Of a stretch of DNA of 64,000 nt, positions 59,117 through 64,000 are shown piece by piece. A program made the translations under genes and the position numbers. The stretch is from Pelobates cultripes (Eukaryota; Chordata; Amphibia; Anura; Pelobatidae), in contig OW240921.1 of the NCBI GenBank assembly GCA_933207985.1, positions 98,859,046-98,923,045 on the forward strand. The letters are read 5' to 3'. Below the pieces are notes generated by a model. The model saw only the letters and a list, made by a program, of their open reading frames with translations, was not told the origin of the DNA and did not search any database. Within the stretch, counting starts at the first letter, position 1. Each line of letters begins with the position of its first letter.

Positions 59117-62100
59117 GGTGGCACCCCTAAGGCGTTAATATCAGGTTTACCTGTAAGTGCAACTGATAATTTGTGTTATGTGATTATCAGGCAATATTGC
59201 CTGATGCCAAATGTTACCATTTGTTTTATATGTTAATCGCGAAGGTACCTAAAATTGTTTTTGCATATACATATTGGTTTAAAGAGGTTATCGTCTGGGA
59301 CATAACCTTGGGACGCTTTGACCTATAAGTTAAGTTATATTATTTTCACTAGTGTCAGGTGAAATTATCACATTTTGTACTAGGAGTGCCCTATCCGGCT
59401 GCATAGTAGGAGACTGATGATTTGTTTATGAAATTTAAATGAAATAAAATTAAATTTTAGAACATTCTGTAAAACATGGCAATGTCACAGTGGGAAAGTC
59501 ATTTTAAAAAAAGTTAAAACTGGCATCACCTGAATTTAATGCGAATTAACGCTGTGTGGGTGCTCTGTCATTATTGCACCCCTGGTAGAAATCTAATAAA
59601 TTGCAGACTATCACTATGATTTCTGATCCGAAAACATCTGCAAAGCACCATTTAGCATAGCTTGCTTTCCTGCAGGACTTTATTTCCAATGCTGCATTGA
59701 GCCCTGGTCCCTGGAGGGTTAAAAGCGAACCTATATACCTGGTGCCTGTTAGTATTGAATTAGTATTTGCACATTTATAGTTCTTAAAGATTTTACTAAG
59801 CAGGCTCTCTTTGATTTTGCAATTCAGAGAGTGATGAGCCAACCTCTCTATTCTGTGTATCTTTCCTGCCAATATAGTTAAAATTCCAGATCATTAAAAA
59901 AAAAAAAAAAAAAACACCCCATAAACTACCAGTCTTCAGGCACCTCTCTGGTTAATGCTGTGCAGTAATATAGGAAAGTGCAGAGGACCAGCACATTTCA
60001 CTGCATTGCTCCTCTAGTGTCTGCTAACTTTTGAACATGTTCCAACTTGTCCAGTAAGCCCTGTCCAGGAGAGCTGGTGAGCAGTGCAGATAACAGGAGC
60101 TGTGCTAAGCACAGGGGGCCATGGGCAAGCTGAATTCTGCATTATTGCAGTGTCAGACTCAGAGGAAAGGACACAGCCGCAGCTCCTGTCTGTAATGCAG
60201 CAAGCAATGAGCAGAGACAACCAGGCAGCCAGGACAGAAACACACTGCAGCTCACAGCACAGCACCAACAGGAAAAACTGCAGGTAACCCAATCTCAACA
60301 GCATCCCATCCACACATTTATCACCCATATAGATAATATACCCACCCATCCAATACTCATTGTATCCATGCACATATATTGCTACATAGTCTATAAAACA
60401 ATAAGCAATATGAAAACATCATATGCCTTATCTCTCACCCATACACATTATTTATCAATTGTTACAACCACTAATTAATTAAACTCACATTCTTTATCGT
60501 TTGTGTAATTACCTGAATAGCGTAATCAAGCTGTTATAAAAATAGATATCGTATATTATTTTTGCATAACATTTAAGCATTATATTTATAACAATTTGTT
60601 ATTTTATTTTTTCTTTCTTTTTTCTAAACCAAATATTACAAGCATATATGACCCCCAGTTTTAGACTGATGATGAGCATGGTTTTCCAAATCTTGCACTT
60701 AATTGGATACTTTTAGTCTGTTTTACTTCCAGTTAAACTATAGCTCATAGAAAGTTTCTCTTGCATTGGAGTCCTCCATAACTTCACATATTTCTCATTA
60801 GTAATAAAGCAAACCTTTTCAGGATCTGTGACTAAGGAATGGTTATAAAGGATCTTTTATTTAAGTCATTGCCTTATCCAAAGAGATTTGCATAGATTAT
60901 TAATTATTCTTTAAAAACTGTACATTTTGCTCTTTTGTATCCACAGTATCTAGTCGTAAATCCACTGGCCATTTCTGTTTCATTGTCCTTTAGGCCATTA
61001 TCTCTGTGCATGCATTTTTATCAATCGATCTACAAAATGCTGAGCAAGGGATTCACAGAAAGAGGTGATCTGGTAAGATGGGAGCAATGTTGCACCTTGC
61101 TGACGGTGATAGTTTGCCATTGATTACATGCATCTCTTACTCCAGAACTCAGCTAAACGTGCATATCTTACCGGAGCTTGCATGGCCATGAATCTGCGTT
61201 GAAAGGTTATTGTATTACGGTAACATTTCTCTATGACTTTAAGATGGCTTGCAAAGGTTTGAGGTCAGCTGAAGGGGAATCACCTTACAAGAAAGATCTC
61301 CCTTGTGCCGTATAATCAATATGTGCCGCACTGCTGGGCTGAAAAATTAGGGAGAAAGGATGATTGTGTCCTGATTCATGTACAACACACTTTCACCCTT
61401 CGATTAAAAATAAATCAATTTGCATTTTAAAAAGAAAAATATTTTCTAGAACTACTATGGCTAGCATGAAAGATCTGAGATGGCGTCATGTTTGGTATTC
61501 AAATACGTTGGCACAGATCAGTACAAATCAGGCTTGTAGTAATGGTATTGCATCCTTCTTAGAGTTTGGCTGAAAGAGGTGTTGCAGCTTTAAAAGTGCC
61601 GTAGTGCGAAAATCTGTCTCCTTCAGGAAATCTGCAGAGCAGTAAAACCTGCCTGTGAATTAGGAATGGCAAGTTCAACGCAGAGATGGGTCTGTTAACT
61701 TTCCAAACCCCGGTGTCTTTCTTGCTTGGCCATATCACTGAATCATATCTAGCATAATAGATGTAATAAAATTTAGCCAGGATGCAAAATTATGCTTAAT
61801 ACAGAGACAGCCATCTATAGAATACACAGATTGTGTACAGATGGAGTTAAGACTAAAGAGACCGTATAGAGAATGCACAGATGGTATACTGATCGCTTTT
61901 AATTTACACATAATGCCGTTTATTTACTAAACAACGAGTGAATTGAAAACCAAATTGCTAAATTTAGGAATTAATAGCTGGTTTTGGCAAATGATTCAAG
62001 CTATAGTCGTAGGTTGTCTGTTTGAAGCTCAATTTTGCTATACAGTTTGATATTTACTGAATAAACACAATTAGTAAACATACCCCAGAGACTCATAATG

Positions 62101-63034
62101 GATAATTATATTATATGCAAACTATTGGGAATGATGAAAGAATTTCACATTTTAAGCAAAAGATAATTTGCTATTTTTCCGCTTCACTATATTGGGATAA
62201 AGTATACACCTCCCTGGTCATTTAAAGGTCTAGTGAATTACCCAAAAAGATTGCGGTAACTGGTAAGTTAACTCAGATAACGTGAGAAAAAGTAAAAAAA
62301 GGCGCAGTAGGTAGTAAGTAGGCAATCTGATAATACTGTACTAAAGGAAATATATTACTATTTGATCTTTATATACTGGCCAAAAATGTAAAGTTTAGTG
62401 AATAAACTATATCTATCATACATTATATGCACCGATGGATCAGAGTGTGATAGTTGTTTAGGCTGCACTTTTATAATATTGTAAATTATATAGAGAACAT
62501 AAGGTAAAAAAATAAGTGTTTCAAATTTCCACTCTCCCAGTAGCCATTGGCAAATAGAAATTTAGCCACGGGGAGTGTGCCATGGGCATCCTCACTGTCT
62601 GCGAGGATACTTTTTGCTGTTTTAAACCAGCAGATTGTTAATAATGACTGTGAGGCTGGTATCTGCAGCAATCACCTGTGACATTAAACAATAGATTGGG
62701 GCACCATCAGTTTAAAATTCTGTACAGTTTGTAGCTATAGGCTAGGCAGCCCCTAACCCAATTCTGGCACCATGCAGGGAGTACTACAAACACTGCAGCA
62801 AATGTCCAACATCCAGACAGGTGACAGATTTATAGGGTAGGGAGATCACAAGTAAGTTCCTCTGTCCATGTACACGTAAATGTAATTATATTTTTAAAAT
62901 AAATGTCACGTTATAGGAAGCCTACTGCCCACACCATTCACAGAGTTTACATAGTAGGAGAAGCTTTGTAGTGATAAATATTTTTTAGGCCTGGCTATTA
63001 GCAGGTGATTTGAATTTCTGATCTCTCTCTCTCG

Positions 63035-63066
<32 letters not shown>

Positions 63067-64000
63067 TATACTAAAGTTAGTTGTCCAAGGTATTAGAAAT
63101 TTCACTGAAACAAAGAGACAGGGTTCAAAAGAGTTGGCCAACCCGAGGTTCTTAGTCTCTTTAATTTTCCGAAAGTGGCTGCCCTTAAACTCTAGCAGTA
63201 GCAGCAATTTAACGAACTTAGCTGTAAACCAAGAGACGCTAATTACACAATATTATACAGTTTCTTTATGTTTCCTCTTATACCCATGATGTGTCTGTAA
63301 AGCTAAAATTCACTCTTTTGGTTCATAACACTTTTTTAGTAGCCCCTACCTTTTTAAGAATGTCCCTATTTGCACGTCATTCAATGGCGGAGAGTGTCAA
63401 CTGATCGCCAAATAGATATTAAAGTAATATTGCTGAAGTGGAATGGTAAATTCAACTTTAGAGAGATTCCACAGGGACAGGGAAGCACTGCAGCCTGAGA
63501 GACATAGGTAAGTGTGAAACAATTTAAAAATCAGTGGTTATGGTGTTTATACTGCCCTTTTAAATAAAAAATGACTGTCGTGTTTAAGTTTTTATTCTCA
63601 TTATTGAAGCATTTATTAGGTGAGGTGTGCAGCAGAAGGAAGGGTAACTCACACATATTTATGGCACTTGAAACTGATTGTTGCCACCATGAATTCAGGA
63701 TGCTCTGCATTCCCAAAGAAGCAGGCATCATTTATACAGTTATTACCTGAGTGACACTTGAATTCATGTGCAGGTACAACCATGATACATTTCAAATGTT
63801 AAATGTATGTAAGACTTTGCATTTGGTAAAAATCCAAATACTATGAAAAAAAGTTGCATTAAAAAGCACATGGTTAAAAGGTAACTTTAAGTTAGATTTT
63901 AGAATGTGCCTTACTTACTAAATTGGTAGCTTTTAATTTATTAACATTTGCATAATAAATATATATATATATATATTAGTGTGTATAAACTGCTGATTTT
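59117..64000. other. Intergenic, mostly unresolved
   Basis: Contains a (TA)n tract at 63,036-63,060 preceded by (CT)n, another at the window end, an A tract at 59,898 and a GC-richer block at 60,060-60,283. No coding exon or delimited element was recognised. Short frames look like chance. Confidence 0.4.
60060..60283 (+). other. Possible non-coding exon
   Basis: A GC-richer, purine-rich island in AT-rich DNA ending GGAAAAACTGCAG|GTAACC, a good donor-like site. No conserved frame. It may be a leader exon or long non-coding RNA exon, or simply a decayed repeat. Confidence 0.15.

Noticed and set aside
52050..64000. miR-34a, which lies upstream of H6PD in mammals
   Set aside because: The mature sequence core TGGCAGTGTCTTAGCTGG was not found on either strand.

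Overview
The window is vertebrate nuclear DNA, most likely from a frog. It is AT-rich and gene-poor, has long introns and (TA)n tracts, and is dense in repeats typical of amphibians: T2-type TTAA elements, CR1/L2-like LINEs, Tc1-like transposons, hAT derivatives and a solo LTR. There is no sign of bacterial gene organisation. The species cannot be named from the sequence alone.

One gene is clearly present: H6PD (hexose-6-phosphate dehydrogenase / glucose 1-dehydrogenase with a fused 6-phosphogluconolactonase domain), on the minus strand. Four coding exons (44318-43692, 42754-42637, 42376-42107, 40216-38862) join in phase with GT-AG introns into an intact 789-residue ER-luminal protein. A non-coding first exon and promoter are inferred near 51.84-52.05 kb, where a GC-rich, CCAAT- and ETS-containing block lies upstream of a 7.5 kb intron. 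The 3' UTR lies below 38862; its end was not located.

Region by region: 1-5 kb holds MITEs and a solo LTR with a perfect target duplication. 5-6.8 kb holds a Tc1-like transposon split by a retro-insertion. 9-18.3 kb is a cluster of non-autonomous DNA elements whose cores have become satellite arrays, including telomere-like CCCTAA arrays; two have perfect 8-bp hAT target duplications. 19.5-28 kb holds LINE fragments and a second, nearly intact Tc1-like transposon. 30-37 kb holds several T2-type elements and a short retroelement. 38.8-52 kb is H6PD. 52-64 kb is intergenic, with a T2 element nested in a retroelement, a CR1-like LINE, a hAT MITE and a long palindrome around a (TA)n core.

The H6PD product makes NADPH in the ER lumen; everything else recognisable is mobile DNA or its remains. 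I saw no convincing new biochemical system. The most unusual material is the set of terminal-repeat elements carrying internal satellite arrays, and a short retroelement family with a shared 3' tail.
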